From: Desulfurococcales archaeon
GTDB lineage: Archaea; Thermoproteota; Thermoprotei_A; Sulfolobales; Acidilobaceae
Direction: 5' to 3'
Length of the DNA stretch: 64,000 nucleotides
Assembly: GCA_015521705.1 (NCBI GenBank)
Contig: WANR01000051.1
Span: forward strand, 1-64,000
Shown: in pieces, positions 25,825 to 34,699 of the stretch
How positions within the stretch are numbered: position 1 is the stretch's first letter
Layout: the number at the start of each line of letters is the position of its first letter
The notes under the pieces: model-generated
The model's input: the letters and a program-made list of their open reading frames with translations, nothing else
Database searches by the model: none
Told to the model about the DNA's origin: nothing
Made by a program: the position numbers and the translations under genes

Positions 25825-27189
25825 TCACCCTTTAACCACTCTAATCCTCCCCCTGCCATCTATCACCATGCCCGAGATCCTGGTATCAGTTGTCCTGCCT
25901 CTGTGCTTGTACACCATTATCTTCCTAGAGTATCTGTCTCCCTTGCGCTCGTATTTTAGGAGTATAATGATGTCGCTTATAGTGTCTAGGGGGACGGTTT
26001 CCTCTGGATACCTGGCTGCGTACGTGTGGATCCCTGTTATGTGCTCTCGCCTGAGAAAGTTGAAGATGGTAGTCGTGGATGCCCAGAAAGCCCTTTCGTC
26101 GCCCGCCTTCATCACCTCGCCCAGGCCGTCGGCCACGAAGACTTGGGGCTTCTTGCTGTCTATCAGTCTTAGCGTGAAGGCTATCAGGGAGTCGTACGTG
26201 TGGGCTGTCACGTTTATGTTGACAAGCGAGAGCGGGATAGAGCCGGGATCCCCATAGCCTAGCCTCATAATCTTCCTCCTAAGCTGTTCCGTGGATTCCT
26301 CGAAGCTCAGGTAGAGAACTCTCCTGCCTTCACTAGCCATGTTGAGCGCCATTTGGAGTGCTAGGAGGGACTTGCCAGAGCCCGAGGGGCCTACTAGAAG
26401 CACTTGTGCACCCCTATTTATGCCGCCGCCGAGAAGCTCGTCGAGGCCTTCAACGCCGGTGCTTAGAACCTCCTCTTCAAAGCCTACCACTGAGTCTAGG
26501 GGGGCTGCTATGAGGAGCCTTATAATGTCCCTTGGCATTATGACGAACGGTATCTCCATTATCAGCGTCCTGGACCCTCGCATCTTCCTCACCTCTATGA
26601 GCCTCCTGGTCATGCCCCGCTCTCTCTCCATTTTAAATACTAGGACACCGTCTACGACAAATTCCTCGACGCCCATGCCAACTGTTGTAGAGCCGTAGGG
26701 TAGATCCGCTATTAGCAGCGCTGTTATGCCCAGCCTCTTGAACCCTGGTATAAGGGCCGTGTGTAGCAGCGCACGCGTCCTCTCGGGCCCCAGGGTTTTG
26801 AGGACGGCTGTTATGCTATCGATCACGAGTCTCTTAGCGTTCATAGCCTTGGCTATTCCCAGTATTTCCTCTATTGACTGCTCTATCGTGTAACTATCTA
26901 TTATCGTCGGTAGCGAGAGGAACTTGAAGAGCCCCCTATCCTTTAAGGGCTCAAAGTCGAGGTCGAGGGTTTTCATGTACTTTTTAAAATCCTCCTCGCT
27001 CTCGGCAAAGCTCACGTACAGGCCTGGCTCTCCCCACCTCACAGCCCCCTCGTATATGAACTTTGCCGAGAACACTGTTTTCCCGGATCCAGGGTGCCCG
27101 GCCACCAGTATTATGGAGCCTCGGGGTATACCACCGCCGAGAAGCTCGTCGAGGCCCAGGATACCGCTATTAATGCGTTCTATTTCCAA
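25825..27189 (-). CDS. KaiC-like double RecA-domain ATPase
   Basis: A 454-residue protein of two RecA-type domains, each with Walker A: GHPGSGKT near residue 31 and GPSGSGKS near residue 269. The phrase GLDELLGGGIPRGS / GLDELLGGGINRGA before each site is characteristic of KaiC and archaeal KaiC-like proteins. Catalytic Glu pairs follow (FAESEEDFK, FEESTEQL). In archaea these act in signalling, often with sensor or motility partners, rather than in a clock. The promoter has a strong TATA box about 60 bp upstream. Confidence 0.88.
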   Translation of the reverse strand: MEIERINSGILGLDELLGGGIPRGSIILVAGHPGSGKTVFSAKFIYEGAVRWGEPGLYVSFAESEEDFKKYMKTLDLDFEPLKDRGLFKFLSLPTIIDSYTIEQSIEEILGIAKAMNAKRLVIDSITAVLKTLGPERTRALLHTALIPGFKRLGITALLIADLPYGSTTVGMGVEEFVVDGVLVFKMERERGMTRRLIEVRKMRGSRTLIMEIPFVIMPRDIIRLLIAAPLDSVVGFEEEVLSTGVEGLDELLGGGINRGAQVLLVGPSGSGKSLLALQMALNMASEGRRVLYLSFEESTEQLRRKIMRLGYGDPGSIPLSLVNINVTAHTYDSLIAFTLRLIDSKKPQVFVADGLGEVMKAGDERAFWASTTTIFNFLRREHITGIHTYAARYPEETVPLDTISDIIILLKYERKGDRYSRKIMVYKHRGRTTDTRISGMVIDGRGRIRVVKG

Positions 27190-27237
27190 GTTAACTGATC
27201 CACCTTTAGCTTTAGTCCTTAGTGAGTGGATGCTTTA

Positions 27238-27253
27238 AAGTATATATAAGCTT
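27238..27253 (-). promoter_or_regulatory. TATA box of the KaiC-like gene
   Basis: On the minus strand, AGCTTATATATACTTT is a strong crenarchaeal TATA box in an otherwise AT-rich 210-bp divergent region shared with the membrane protein gene starting at 27400. It lies about 50-60 bp before the KaiC start, implying a short leader. Confidence 0.5.
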
Positions 27254-27399
27254 TAGCATTTGAGCCTTTATTTCATTAATGTCATTTAAAATAATTTTAT
27301 TAATCATAGTAAAAAAGAGATGCCAGGGCAAGTGGAATTACTCGTGTTCCCCCCTTTATTATCCCACCCACTCCACTCTCTAACGGTGCTCCGAAAACT

Positions 27400-28491
27400 A
27401 TGAGGGCCGCTGTCTTCACATCGCTCGCAGCAGGGATCTACATGGCTATCTGGGCCTATGCAGAGACCATTGTAGCATCGCAGCTTGGAGTGGGAAAATT
27501 CGAGGGGGCACTTGCAGGCATACTGGCAGGTTTCTGGCTACTGGCTAGGCTTGAGGGGGCCTTAGTGGCTTCGAGAAGGCTCAGATCGGCTAATGCCCGT
27601 AGACTGCTTTTCCTAGCCTCACCCCTAGTCTTCGGCCTCTCTCTTAAACTACTTCCCTCACAGTCGCTCTCGGCCTCCCTCGCCGTGTTCGCTTTCCTCA
27701 CGGCATATATGGGGGCGCTAACCGCTTCCGCTCTCTCCACGATCTACAACGAGACTGATGACAGGGAGTGGACGGGGGCCGTATCCGTTTATAGGGGTCT
27801 CTCGACCCTTGTCCAGGCTTCCACGTTTGCGACCCTAATGGCGTGGTCGCCGGGCGACCCGCCCATAACAATAATAGTCCCTGCCGGTGTGGCCTCGCTG
27901 ATAGCCTCGGCCAGTATTAGGGGCTACATAATATCTAGCATCTCGCTCAAGACCCTAGAATCCTTCGCCGACGCCGCGGCGTTTATGAGGGTATCCAGGA
28001 GGCCCATCTCTGGGAGCGACCTGGTCAGGATGGCGTCCGCGGCAGGCGGTCTTGCAGCAGCCAAGCTGGTGCTCCTACCCCACGCAACGCGTGAGAGCAT
28101 GTTTGCAGGGCTCTCAGCCTACTCGATAGGGTACCTGGCCGGGATACTTCTAGCCCTAAAGATCAGGTCCCCGAGAATGGTTAGTATAACCTCTCTAACA
28201 TGCCTCGCCCTAGCCTTTTGGTCTGATAACAGCCTACTAGCCCTCACACTGGTTGCCGCCGCCCTGGGCTACTCCGAGGTCGCGGGCGTGCTGTTAATAC
28301 TCGACTACAAGCCCAGGATGGTCTCACAGGCCACAACGCTCTTCGTGGTATGGTCCATTATAGGAGCAATAGCTGTTGGAGCCTTCTCCCTAGCCCTGCC
28401 CGACAGGGCCCTGATAGCCACGGCAGCCGTGGCCATTATTGGTCTACTATATGCAGAATCCGTGGGTAGAAGGGAGAGGAGAGGATTCTAG
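27400..28491 (+). CDS. MFS-like multi-spanning membrane protein
   Basis: A 363-residue, highly hydrophobic protein with ten to twelve predicted membrane segments, arranged as two halves around a central charged loop (about residues 185-220). Small-residue-rich helices (GALAGILAGFWLLARLEGA; SAYSIGYLAGILLALK) and the Arg-rich cytoplasmic loop suit the major facilitator fold, but no diagnostic motif lets me name a substrate. It is divergent from the KaiC-like gene and stands alone. A short AT-rich box (TTTATTATCC) lies about 40 bp upstream. Confidence 0.6.
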   Translation: MRAAVFTSLAAGIYMAIWAYAETIVASQLGVGKFEGALAGILAGFWLLARLEGALVASRRLRSANARRLLFLASPLVFGLSLKLLPSQSLSASLAVFAFLTAYMGALTASALSTIYNETDDREWTGAVSVYRGLSTLVQASTFATLMAWSPGDPPITIIVPAGVASLIASASIRGYIISSISLKTLESFADAAAFMRVSRRPISGSDLVRMASAAGGLAAAKLVLLPHATRESMFAGLSAYSIGYLAGILLALKIRSPRMVSITSLTCLALAFWSDNSLLALTLVAAALGYSEVAGVLLILDYKPRMVSQATTLFVVWSIIGAIAVGAFSLALPDRALIATAAVAIIGLLYAESVGRRERRGF

Positions 28492-28588
28492 AGTCGCTCA
28501 TGGGGAATGCTCTTCATCGCTGTAGAGGCTCCGTCGACCGTCGTCAGCTCATCCAGTTAAAAAGCCCGCGCGGGCCCCTTTAATATTG

Positions 28589-29188
28589 ATGCTACCCAGG
28601 CCCGTGACGGCTGAAAGCTGCAGGCTAGTGGCAGGCTTCGATCCCAGGCCGAGAGACGTCCACACAGGGTACGCTATACTACAAAGGAGGAGTCCCGGCT
28701 ACTGGATCCTCCGCTCACATGGCCTGGAACCCGTCTACCAGGCTGTTTGGCGCGTCCGCGAGGCCTGCATGGTAGCTGTAGACGCTCCCCTATCACCCCC
28801 ATATAGGGGTTATAGGCGTGTTGAGCGCCGAGCCATGAAAGAACTTAGAGCGAGGCTATTACCTGGAGGCTTCAGAGGTATGAGCATGCTGTCGCTACTC
28901 GGCTTCTCCATACTACAGCTCTTCTCAGAGGCTGGGAGGCTAGTCGTGGAGACGCATCCAAGAACAGTAGCTACCATAACAGGTATTAACCATAAGCTCC
29001 TGAAGGACACCTATGGACGGGACATAGCAGACTCTATTCTAGCCGCTATAACAGCTGCCTCCATAGCTGAGGGCTCCTATAGGGCTCTAAGAGACGCTGA
29101 CGGGGTCCTCTACTTTCCATGCACCAGGGCCGTGGCCAGGCTACGGTACCGGGTAGGCCTTGAAGTGGGCTTCAGCAAAGGCCACTAA
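28589..29188 (+). CDS. DUF429 family protein (predicted RNase H-like nuclease)
   Basis: A 199-residue protein of the DUF429 family. The N-terminal Asp lies in VAGFDPRPRD, then VAVDAPLSPPYRGYRRVERRAMKEL, and later VVETHPRTVA with AAITAASIA. Acidic residues at these places fit the predicted RNase H-like fold. The ATG at 28589 is taken; a TTG immediately before it is in frame. An AT-rich box (TTTAATATT) lies directly upstream, so the mRNA is likely leaderless. Function in archaea is unknown. Confidence 0.75.
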   Translation: MLPRPVTAESCRLVAGFDPRPRDVHTGYAILQRRSPGYWILRSHGLEPVYQAVWRVREACMVAVDAPLSPPYRGYRRVERRAMKELRARLLPGGFRGMSMLSLLGFSILQLFSEAGRLVVETHPRTVATITGINHKLLKDTYGRDIADSILAAITAASIAEGSYRALRDADGVLYFPCTRAVARLRYRVGLEVGFSKGH

Positions 29189-29268
29189 GCCCATCGCCCC
29201 CAGAGGGGCAGGGGGCTAGCCGATAGCTGGTTTCATCATGTTAGCGTAGCGCTTCCTCCAGGGGGCCC

Positions 29269-29775
29269 TCAGCCCTTGAGCCTCCATAGCTTCTTAACGA
29301 TAACTTTGAACCCCGACCCTATACTGTCTAGTATCTTGGGGTTTAGCTGCATTCTAACCCTCTCGGGTGGCGGGTGTGCCTTGCTCAGCTCTATGCCTAG
29401 GCTTAGAACGTGGGATAGCAGGGCCTTTGAGCCCTTGAACTTCTCCAGAAGGAAGTCCTCGAAGTAGGGTATCCAGGACTTGGCGTCCCTGCTCCTTCTT
29501 ATGAGTACTAGGAACCCTCCAACGACTGGACCTATTTCCTGCTTGATCCTGTAGGCCTTGTAGTTCTCGTTGCCTATCTCTTCAGTTATGAAGCCGTGTT
29601 TCCTAAGGGACTCGACTATAGTGTTGAAGACCTCTCTGGCCTTGGTGCCGCCGATCCTAACCAGTGTCGATTCCCTGGTTTCCGGTTTGCTGCTCCTGAA
29701 CTGTATAACGTAGCCCCTAACTGTCTTCCTTAGAACTATCCTGTACTGCCTATCCTCGAGGCTCATAATCTTCAC
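29269..29775 (-). CDS. hypothetical basic protein
   Basis: A 168-residue basic protein, without signal or membrane segment. The N-terminal half is beta-rich (QYRIVLRKTVRGYVIQFRS), followed by helices and a C-terminal stretch ending VIVKKLWRLKG. The start could be ATG at 29775 or an ATG four codons later (MSLEDRQYR). An AT-rich promoter (ATTAATTATTAATTTAAT) lies 15-30 bp upstream. I recognise no family; the charge suggests nucleic-acid contact, but this is weak. Confidence 0.6.
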   Translation of the reverse strand: MKIMSLEDRQYRIVLRKTVRGYVIQFRSSKPETRESTLVRIGGTKAREVFNTIVESLRKHGFITEEIGNENYKAYRIKQEIGPVVGGFLVLIRRSRDAKSWIPYFEDFLLEKFKGSKALLSHVLSLGIELSKAHPPPERVRMQLNPKILDSIGSGFKVIVKKLWRLKG

Positions 29776-29812
29776 CCCTCATTAATTATTAATTTAATGC
29801 TAAAGACTTATT

Positions 29813-29840
29813 AGCGTTGCACGAAACGCTAGACGTCTAG
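29813..29840. repeat. paired inverted repeats in a divergent intergenic region
   Basis: AGCGTT / AACGCT (6-bp stem, 29813-29830) abuts a perfect 12-bp palindrome CTAGACGTCTAG (29829-29840). Both lie between the divergent genes starting at 29775 and 29961, where a regulator operator would be expected. No other gene is seen in the 185-bp gap. Confidence 0.3.
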
Positions 29841-29960
29841 TCTTACGCGCTAGCGGAGCCGCGAGCGGTACTGTATTGGCTGGCATGCCGTTACCAGGCT
29901 AGTAACACTTAAATCCAGGTATCAAACCTGTAAGAGGCTTGAGATTGTAGGTGCATCGAG

Positions 29961-30284
29961 GTGTCTAAGGATAGGCTGATAGGGTCAGCCATACTCCTTG
30001 TATCGGTAATCGTCATAATAGTGTATATCTGGCTCCTGTTCCTCCCGCCGGAATGGCAGATTAGGGGCATGAGCGTCGACATTTTCCTGCTGAAGCTAAC
30101 AGCAGCGATAGCCGTGGTCGCTGTATTCGGGATACTGGCCTGGATAGGCTATACGCTGGCGACGACGCCGCCCCCCAAGCCTATAGAGGAAATAGAGAAG
30201 GAACTAGAGGAGGAGCTGAAGAAGCTAGAGAAGGAACTAGAGGATAAAGGGGGCAAGGAGGCAGAGGCTTCAGAGGGCAAGTAG
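29961..30284 (+). CDS. two-helix membrane protein with charged coiled-coil tail
   Basis: A 107-residue protein with two membrane helices (residues 6-29 and 43-68), then a proline linker (TPPPKP) and a highly charged Glu/Lys coiled coil (about residues 74-98). This is the layout of small archaeal membrane scaffolds, for example subunits attached to larger complexes. I cannot name it. It is convergent with the TSUP gene, 7 bp away. GAGGTG directly precedes the start codon. Confidence 0.65.
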   Translation: MSKDRLIGSAILLVSVIVIIVYIWLLFLPPEWQIRGMSVDIFLLKLTAAIAVVAVFGILAWIGYTLATTPPPKPIEEIEKELEEELKKLEKELEDKGGKEAEASEGK

Positions 30285-30291
30285 CCGTGGC

Positions 30292-31050
30292 TCACGCGAG
30301 GGTTCTAGCGACAGCGTAGAGTATGGTCAGGGTTATCGCAGCCTTGACGATGGAGGGACTAACTGCCCTGAGTATGCCAGGGCTCACTATTGCCGAAGCG
30401 ATCGAGCCTAAGGCTAGGTACAGTGCTAGAAGCAGGTTACCATAGCCAGAAACAGCGTAGCCGAGGGATATAATAGCTAGGGGTAGCATTTTAGCCGCAG
30501 GCGCTAGCGCTATGGCCTCCTTGAGCCCTATGCCAGAGAGCCTCTGAGCAGCCACAAGTAGGGGGCTAAACCCTCCTCCCGTAAAAGCCTTCTCGACTCC
30601 GGCGAAGACGCCAGCTACCAAGGGTACAAGGCTCCCCCTCCGCGTAGCCCCCCCGCCACGGGGCTCTACCCATATCACTGGGAGGATTACTACCAGGGCT
30701 AGGGCAAACACTGTCCTCACAGCGTCATGTCCCATAGAGCTGGCGAGCGCGACGCCCGTAGCGGAGCCCAGAACCCCGCCTATACCTATCAGGGCTACTA
30801 TACCCTTCTTCTCGGTGCTCCACTCAATATTCCTCTTCCTCCCATGCTGCAGCAACACGGGGATCGCGCTGGCCAGCTGTGCCAGGCTGACACCCATAGC
30901 CGCGGATCGGGGGTCTTCGCCCATAACCGCTACCAGTATCGGGGCCGCTGCTATGCCGAACCCCACGCCGGCACTATAGTCCAGTATCCCCGCTATCAGG
31001 CCTAGCAGGACTATGGCTACGGCCTCCACCAGTTCCGGGTTCCACTCCAT
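30292..31050 (-). CDS. TSUP family transporter (TauE/SafE)
   Basis: A 252-residue permease of the sulfite/sulfonate export family with seven to eight helices. The family repeat is visible at the start of each half: GLIAGILDYSAGVGFGIAAAPILVAV and LVAGVFAGVEKAFTGGGFSPLLVAA. It probably exports or imports small sulfur or carboxylate anions. The gene follows the nucleoside phosphorylase by 6 bp on the same strand, so the two are co-transcribed, though their roles need not be connected. Confidence 0.8.
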   Translation of the reverse strand: MEWNPELVEAVAIVLLGLIAGILDYSAGVGFGIAAAPILVAVMGEDPRSAAMGVSLAQLASAIPVLLQHGRKRNIEWSTEKKGIVALIGIGGVLGSATGVALASSMGHDAVRTVFALALVVILPVIWVEPRGGGATRRGSLVPLVAGVFAGVEKAFTGGGFSPLLVAAQRLSGIGLKEAIALAPAAKMLPLAIISLGYAVSGYGNLLLALYLALGSIASAIVSPGILRAVSPSIVKAAITLTILYAVARTLA

Positions 31051-31056
31051 CCCGGG

Positions 31057-31770
31057 TCATGCCTCTGCCATGGCGTCTAGCAGTGCACGGGCCACGCTCT
31101 TATAGGACCTTGCCAGCTCCTCGCTGCTCAGGTGCTCCTTGCCCCCCACGATGTTGGAGACCACCAACACGCAGGCCGACCTGTACCTTCTGAGCCATGA
31201 CAGGTAGCTGATGACGGCGCACTCCATCTCGACCGACACTATGCCCCGCGACCTCCAATACTCTGCAAAGTCCGGCGTTTCGGCGTAAAACGAGTCGCTC
31301 GAGAGCACGGGCCCTATCACATGGCCTATGCCGTGCTCCTCGAGCTTCTCGTGTATCAGGGCCGTGAGTAGGGGGTCTGGCGACGTGGGCAGGCATGCCT
31401 GTAGGGGATGCATGTAGCCTGAGAGCCCAGCCCCGCCACAGTAGAACGCTGCCCCGCTAGCCAGAACCACGTCGCCTATCCTTAGCCCCTCGGCTAGGGC
31501 TCCCGTACTCCCGAGCCTCACAATAGTCGAGGCCCCGGCATCGACGAGCTCCTCCACGACTATGGCGGCTGAGGGGCCCCCTATACCGTGGGAAGCCAGC
31601 CCCACCTCTACGCCTCTCCATAGGCCCTTGACGAGCTTGAACCCCCTCTTCTCGGATACGAGACTGGGGTTCTCCAGCAGGCCGGAGAGTATGTCTACCC
31701 TGGCAGGATCGCCCATGACTATAACCCTTGAGGGCGACTCTCCCCGGGCTACTCCTAGGTGAATGCTCAA
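31057..31770 (-). CDS. purine nucleoside/uridine phosphorylase family protein
   Basis: A 237-residue PNP_UDP_1 phosphorylase cleaving nucleosides with phosphate. Family motifs are VIVMGDPARV (phosphate), SHGIGGPSAAIVVEEL, VRLGSTGALAEGLRIGDVV, the VSVEMECAVISYL ribose-binding segment and VVSNIVGG. Length is normal. It is the first gene of a pair with the TSUP transporter and divergent from nmd3. Together with the ABC nucleoside-type permeases and the cytosine deaminase it suggests nucleoside salvage. Purine versus uridine preference is not decidable here. Confidence 0.88.
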   Translation of the reverse strand: MSIHLGVARGESPSRVIVMGDPARVDILSGLLENPSLVSEKRGFKLVKGLWRGVEVGLASHGIGGPSAAIVVEELVDAGASTIVRLGSTGALAEGLRIGDVVLASGAAFYCGGAGLSGYMHPLQACLPTSPDPLLTALIHEKLEEHGIGHVIGPVLSSDSFYAETPDFAEYWRSRGIVSVEMECAVISYLSWLRRYRSACVLVVSNIVGGKEHLSSEELARSYKSVARALLDAMAEA

Positions 31771-31805
31771 GCGCCCTGCACCACGAGCCCTTGTCCACGT
31801 GGGGG

Positions 31806-31813
31806 CTATATTA
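31806..31813 (+). promoter_or_regulatory. TATA box of the ribosome-biogenesis operon
   Basis: CTATATTA at 31806-31813 lies about 30 bp before a GTG (31841) and 45 bp before the TTG at 31856. It argues that the frame open from 31763 is not translated from there, and that the nmd3 start is one of these two. Confidence 0.4.
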
Positions 31814-31855
31814 GCGTTCGCGGTGCCTCAATACTTCCTGGTGGTACTGCTAGTC

Positions 31856-32950
31856 TTGAGCGACAGGATATGCCCAGGCTGCGGTAGGCCCCTGGAGAGA
31901 GGGCAGAGCGTGGGTGGGCTCTGCGCGGAGTGCTACCTGAGAGAGTACGGGGTATCGAGCATTCCATCCAGGTCTAGCGTCACGGTTTGCAGGGACTGCG
32001 GTTCTTACCTACTACAGGGATCCTGGATCCAGGGCGGGAGCCTGTGGGAAACCGTCAGGGAGTTCGCCTACTATTATTACCTCTCCAGGCTCAAACCCTC
32101 CAGGTCCATAGAAGAGGCGTGGATAGAGGACGTCGAGGTAGTAGAGGGGCCCTGGGGGCCGGGGGTTTTTAAGGTGCTTCTAAGGATCAACGGGAAGAGT
32201 TCGGGGCTAGTCCTGCGCGAGGACAGGATAGTGGAGGTCAGGGTAGGCCTAGGCCTGTGCCCCAAGTGCTTCAAGAGGAGGGCCAAGACGGGGCACGAGG
32301 CTATAATACAGTTCAGATCCGCCTCGGCTAGGCTCAGCGAGGACCTGCTGGGAGCCCTGGAGGCTTTCCTTGAGAGGCTCGATAAGGGGCTGAGGAGCTC
32401 CATACTCTCCATAGACAGGAAGAGGGAGGGCCTCGACCTGCACGTGGCGGACCAGGCCTCGGCAAGGGCTATAGCCTCAAAGGCCAGGGCAGCCTTCCTG
32501 GCCCGCGTGGCCGAGGCCTACAAGGTTACTGGAAGGAGGAGCGACGGCAAGGCTAAGACAAGGCTCACGATCTCGGTGAGAATACCAGACCTGAGGATGG
32601 GCGACATAGTAAGTATTGGGGGGAGGGAGTACGTGTTCAAGTTCATAGCCGGTGGCAGGGCTTACATGGTAGACGCCTCCAGCGGCCAGGAGGTGTCCAT
32701 GACGCCTGAGGACCTGTGGAGGAACAACTACTCGGTGGTGAGCGGGGACTACAGGGTTCTCATGGTTTCGGGCTTTGACAGGGGCATGGTTCTCCTAGTA
32801 GACCCCTCTAACCCCCTCGAGGGAGTCTACGAGTACCCCAGAGAGAGCATTGTGAGCCTCGGGCCCAGCCTAAGGGAGGGTGGACAGTATAAATGCCTAT
32901 TACGTGGTAACAGGCTCTACGTTATAGAGGAGGTAGGAGGCAATGGCTAG
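31856..32950 (+). CDS. nmd3: NMD3-like ribosome biogenesis protein
   Basis: An archaeal homologue of the large-subunit export adaptor NMD3, about 364 residues. The zinc-binding N-terminus shows CPGCG...CAECYL...CRDCG...CPKCF, the paired ribbons of the family, followed by beta-rich domains (LRMGDIVSIGGREYVFK) like its eIF5A-type region. I place the start at TTG 31856 (LSDRICPGCG), with GTG 31841 as the alternative; the longer frame would run under the divergent phosphorylase gene. It heads an operon with aIF1A, Rio1 and Dim2, each overlapping the next. Confidence 0.85.
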   Translation: MSDRICPGCGRPLERGQSVGGLCAECYLREYGVSSIPSRSSVTVCRDCGSYLLQGSWIQGGSLWETVREFAYYYYLSRLKPSRSIEEAWIEDVEVVEGPWGPGVFKVLLRINGKSSGLVLREDRIVEVRVGLGLCPKCFKRRAKTGHEAIIQFRSASARLSEDLLGALEAFLERLDKGLRSSILSIDRKREGLDLHVADQASARAIASKARAAFLARVAEAYKVTGRRSDGKAKTRLTISVRIPDLRMGDIVSIGGREYVFKFIAGGRAYMVDASSGQEVSMTPEDLWRNNYSVVSGDYRVLMVSGFDRGMVLLVDPSNPLEGVYEYPRESIVSLGPSLREGGQYKCLLRGNRLYVIEEVGGNG

Positions 32951-33275
32951 GAGAAGAGGGGAGGAAAGAAGGGAGGAAACCCCGCTGCCGAGCGAGGACG
33001 AGGGCACAATGCTGTGCGTGATTCAGAGGAACATAGGCGCCGGGTTCCTCGAAGTCTATTGCACCGACAACGAGGTATACAAGGCTAGGATACCGGGGAA
33101 GATGAGGAGGCGGGTCTGGATGAGGGAGGGCGACGTGGTCCTCTTCCTCCCATGGGGGACACCGGACAGGAAGGGCGAAGTGGTTTACAGGTACGAGAGA
33201 GACGAGGTCAAGAAGCTCATAGAGATGGGGCTGATCACGGAGGAGTTCCTCGAGGAGGTAGCAGAGTATGGTTAG
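32943..33275 (+). CDS. translation initiation factor aIF1A
   Basis: A 110-residue archaeal eIF1A, an OB-fold factor that binds the A site of the small subunit and aids start-codon selection. After a basic N-terminal tail come MLCVIQRNIGAGFLEVYC and KARIPGKMRRRVWMREGDVVLFLPW, both diagnostic. It overlaps nmd3 by 8 bp and rio1 by 8 bp, so translation is coupled. Association with Rio1 and Dim2 is a widely conserved archaeal arrangement. Confidence 0.94.
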   Translation: MARRRGEERREETPLPSEDEGTMLCVIQRNIGAGFLEVYCTDNEVYKARIPGKMRRRVWMREGDVVLFLPWGTPDRKGEVVYRYERDEVKKLIEMGLITEEFLEEVAEYG

Positions 33276-34080
33276 GGGGGCCAGGTGGCTGAAGAGACTC
33301 AGGGAAGAGGAGGAGCGGGTTAAGGACGCAGACCTCTACAAGACCATCGAAGAGGTCTTCGACTCGGCAACAATGAGCCACATATACAGGCTCGAGGCCC
33401 GCGGAGTAATATGGGAGCTCAAGGGGGTTGTGAGCGCTGGCAAGGAGGCAAGGGTTTACTGGGGCAAGGCTAGGGACGGCTCAGACATAGCCGTTAAGAT
33501 ATACCTGACCTCCTCGGCCGAGTTCAGGAAGTCTATAAGGAAGTACATAATGGGTGACCCAAGGTTCGAGGGCATCAGCACCTCGAACTATAGAAGGCTA
33601 ATATACGAGTGGGCAAGGAAGGAGTACAGGAACCTCAAGAGAATGGGGGAGGTCGGGGTCAGAGTCCCCAAACCCCTGGGAGTGTCTGGTAACGTTATAG
33701 TAATGGAGTTTATAGGGGAGGAGGGCTACAGGGCCCCGCTACTCGTTGAGGCCGCCAGCCAGCTCTCCCTGGAAGAGGCCAGGTCTATATACGTGGACGT
33801 GGTAGGGCAGGTGAAGAGGATGGTCTGCGAGGCTAGGCTTGTGCACGCCGACCTGAGCGAGTACAACATAATGGTCTACGAAGGCGAGCCCTGGATAATA
33901 GACGTATCCCAGGCCGTCCAGCTAGACCACCCCAACGCTCTAGACTTTCTGAAACGCGACATATCTAACGTCCAGGACTTCTTCTCCAAACTACTGGGAG
34001 GCGAGGGCCTCACAGACCTCTACTCGGAGGTGGTTCCATGCCTCAGGGAGGAGGGCCTGGAGCCCCAAGGCTCTACGTGA
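33268..34080 (+). CDS. rio1: RIO1-type protein kinase
   Basis: A 270-residue atypical Ser/Thr kinase acting in late maturation of the 30S subunit. Motifs are the flexible P-loop GVVSAGKEARVYWG, the lysine in DIAVKIYLTSSAEFRK, the hinge VMEFIGEEG, the catalytic loop LVHADLSEYNIM and the metal Asp in WIIDVSQAVQLDHPNA. This matches Rio1 rather than Rio2, since there is no N-terminal winged helix. It overlaps aif1A by 8 bp and the dim2 start by 43 bp. Confidence 0.94.
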   Translation: MVRGARWLKRLREEEERVKDADLYKTIEEVFDSATMSHIYRLEARGVIWELKGVVSAGKEARVYWGKARDGSDIAVKIYLTSSAEFRKSIRKYIMGDPRFEGISTSNYRRLIYEWARKEYRNLKRMGEVGVRVPKPLGVSGNVIVMEFIGEEGYRAPLLVEAASQLSLEEARSIYVDVVGQVKRMVCEARLVHADLSEYNIMVYEGEPWIIDVSQAVQLDHPNALDFLKRDISNVQDFFSKLLGGEGLTDLYSEVVPCLREEGLEPQGST

Positions 34081-34622
34081 GGGTCCCACCAGAGAGGATA
34101 GGGACCATTATTGGGGAGAAGGGGAGAGTTAAGAGGGAGATAATGGAGAAGACCGGGGCCAGGGTGACAGTCGACACCGAGAACGGGATGGTACTAATAG
34201 AGCCTGGATCAGGGGATACGCCGCCCATAATGCTCATGAAGGCTGCTGACATAGTAAGGGCCATAGCGCTCGGGTTCGCCCCGGAAAAAGCCTTCAGGCT
34301 ACTAGACGAGGACCAGATACTGGTGGTAGTAGACCTGAAACAGCACGTGGGAGACTCGCAGAACCACCTGAAAAGGGTGAAAGCCAGGATAATAGGGGAA
34401 AAGGGTAGAGCCAGGAGGACGCTAGAGGAAATGACAGGGACAGACATAGTGGTTGGTGACTACCACGTGGCAATAATAGGGGACTACGAAAGAGCCATGG
34501 CGGCCAAGCAGGCAATAGAAATGCTCGTAGAGGGCAGGATGCACAGCACAGTCTACAGGCACCTAGAAAGAGTAATGAGGGAGATAAAGAGAAGAGAAAG
34601 GTTCCAGCTATGGGAAACCTGA
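34038..34622 (+). CDS. KH-domain ribosome biogenesis protein Dim2/Pno1
   Basis: A 194-residue protein with two KH domains: GTIIGEKGRVKREIMEKTGA near residue 22 and ARIIGEKGRARRTLEEMTGT near residue 113. It is the archaeal Dim2/Pno1 homologue that binds the 3' end of 16S rRNA. The start used here overlaps rio1 by 43 bp; an internal start nearer VRVPPERIG is possible. It is the last gene of the operon. The 170 bp after it hold the palindrome and TATA box of the surface locus. Confidence 0.92.
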   Translation: MPQGGGPGAPRLYVRVPPERIGTIIGEKGRVKREIMEKTGARVTVDTENGMVLIEPGSGDTPPIMLMKAADIVRAIALGFAPEKAFRLLDEDQILVVVDLKQHVGDSQNHLKRVKARIIGEKGRARRTLEEMTGTDIVVGDYHVAIIGDYERAMAAKQAIEMLVEGRMHSTVYRHLERVMREIKRRERFQLWET

Positions 34623-34699
34623 AGCCGACACAAGGAAATCATGCAAACTACTTAATTTTAGCAGTTAGCAGTTCCTCGACTTCCTTCAGTTTATGGCCC

